From an uncultured Cloacibacillus sp. (GTDB lineage: Bacteria > Synergistota > Synergistia > Synergistales > Synergistaceae), in contig CAKSWL010000140.1 of assembly GCA_934511335.1 (NCBI GenBank), positions 1 through 6,119 on the forward strand: a stretch of 6,119 nucleotides of DNA. Reading direction: 5' to 3'. Shown here in pieces: positions 5,951 through 6,119 of the stretch (the first letter of the stretch is position 1; every line of letters starts with the position of its first letter). The translations under genes were made by a program, and so were the position numbers. A model generated the notes under the pieces. The model saw only the letters and a program-made list of their open reading frames with translations. It was not told the origin of the DNA and did no database searches.

Positions 5951-6119
5951 TGGAACTATATGAGCAGTGCCATTCAGTCACCAAAGCAATTGTGACATTG
6001 GGATATCCAAAATCACGCCAGGCGATGTACAAATGGCTCAAACAGCGTAATGAAGAAGCGAAAGCAAAAGCGCCAAGACGACGAATAAACAATTCTCCCG
6101 ACTTACGCGTTCTATGTCG
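5873..6119 (+). mobile_element. Left end of an IS3-family insertion sequence (right part outside window)
   Basis: A helix-turn-helix OrfA frame runs off the right edge. In front of it lies a candidate terminal repeat starting TGCGGACAAAAACC at 5873, with GGACA repeated at 5876-5880 and 5888-5892. TG at the tip and about 47 nt between the end and OrfA fit IS3-family elements. At this point the homology of the minus-strand MuF-C-like ORF also stops. The exact boundary and any target duplication cannot be fixed without the right end. Confidence 0.55.
5920..6119 (+). CDS. IS3-family transposase OrfA, N-terminal part (3' end outside window; start codon ACG)
   Basis: OrfA supplies the DNA-binding half of the two-frame IS3 transposase. 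The frame is open for 66 codons to the right edge. It reads TYSANQRKRALELYEQC, a helix-turn-helix with the signature KAIVTLGYP (about residues 20-28) and MYKWLKQR (34-41), then a basic stretch KAKAPRRR. This matches the usual start of IS150/IS3-group OrfA proteins, which often begin M-Y-S and carry an LGYP turn. An AAAGGAG ribosome site (5907-5913) lies 6 nt before codon ACG 5920, exactly where ATG would be expected. The ORF therefore has no standard start there; in-frame alternatives (GTG 5872, TTG 5950, GTG 5992, ATG 6028) lack a good ribosome site or cut the domain. One transition (ATG to ACG) may have crippled this copy, or ACG is used inefficiently. Confidence 0.72.

Overview
The window looks like a chromosomal segment of a diderm (Gram-negative-type) bacterium of roughly balanced to moderately high GC. 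It encodes a BamA outer-membrane insertase and a second exported, probably outer-membrane, protein. My best guess is a member of the Synergistota (Cloacibacillus/Synergistes-like). That rests on overall protein character and gene neighbourhood, not on a search, and should be treated as inference.

Positions 1-5194 form one block read on the minus strand. In transcription order it holds: a histidine-phosphatase (phosphoglycerate-mutase superfamily) gene at 4376-5194; a small sigma-70 family factor at 3698-4303; an unrecognised single-span membrane protein at 3039-3653; bamA at 1089-3005; and an exported protein with beta-barrel-like sequence, cut by the left edge, at 1-1069. The last four are separated by 19 to 44 nt, with no terminator seen between them, so they are probably co-transcribed. 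A sigma factor, then a membrane protein with cytoplasmic N-terminus and periplasmic C-terminus, then the main outer-membrane assembly factor, is the arrangement expected of an envelope-regulating sigma/anti-sigma pair. That reading is a hypothesis.

Positions 5195-5326 are non-coding. They contain a perfect TATAAT box (minus strand) for the phosphatase gene and an AT-rich nested dyad that could end transcription of the gene to the right.

Positions 5327-6119 are accessory DNA. A minus-strand ORF (5327-5950) carries the C-terminal part of what looks like a MuF-C/polyvalent-protein type domain known from phages and mobile elements. Its first ~25 codons appear to come from an insertion sequence. 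A plus-strand reading frame from about 5920 to the right edge is the N-terminal helix-turn-helix part of an IS3-family OrfA, and the IS left end is probably at 5873. The IS seems to have interrupted the phage-type gene, and its OrfA has ACG where an ATG start is expected. No tRNA, rRNA or CRISPR array was seen.
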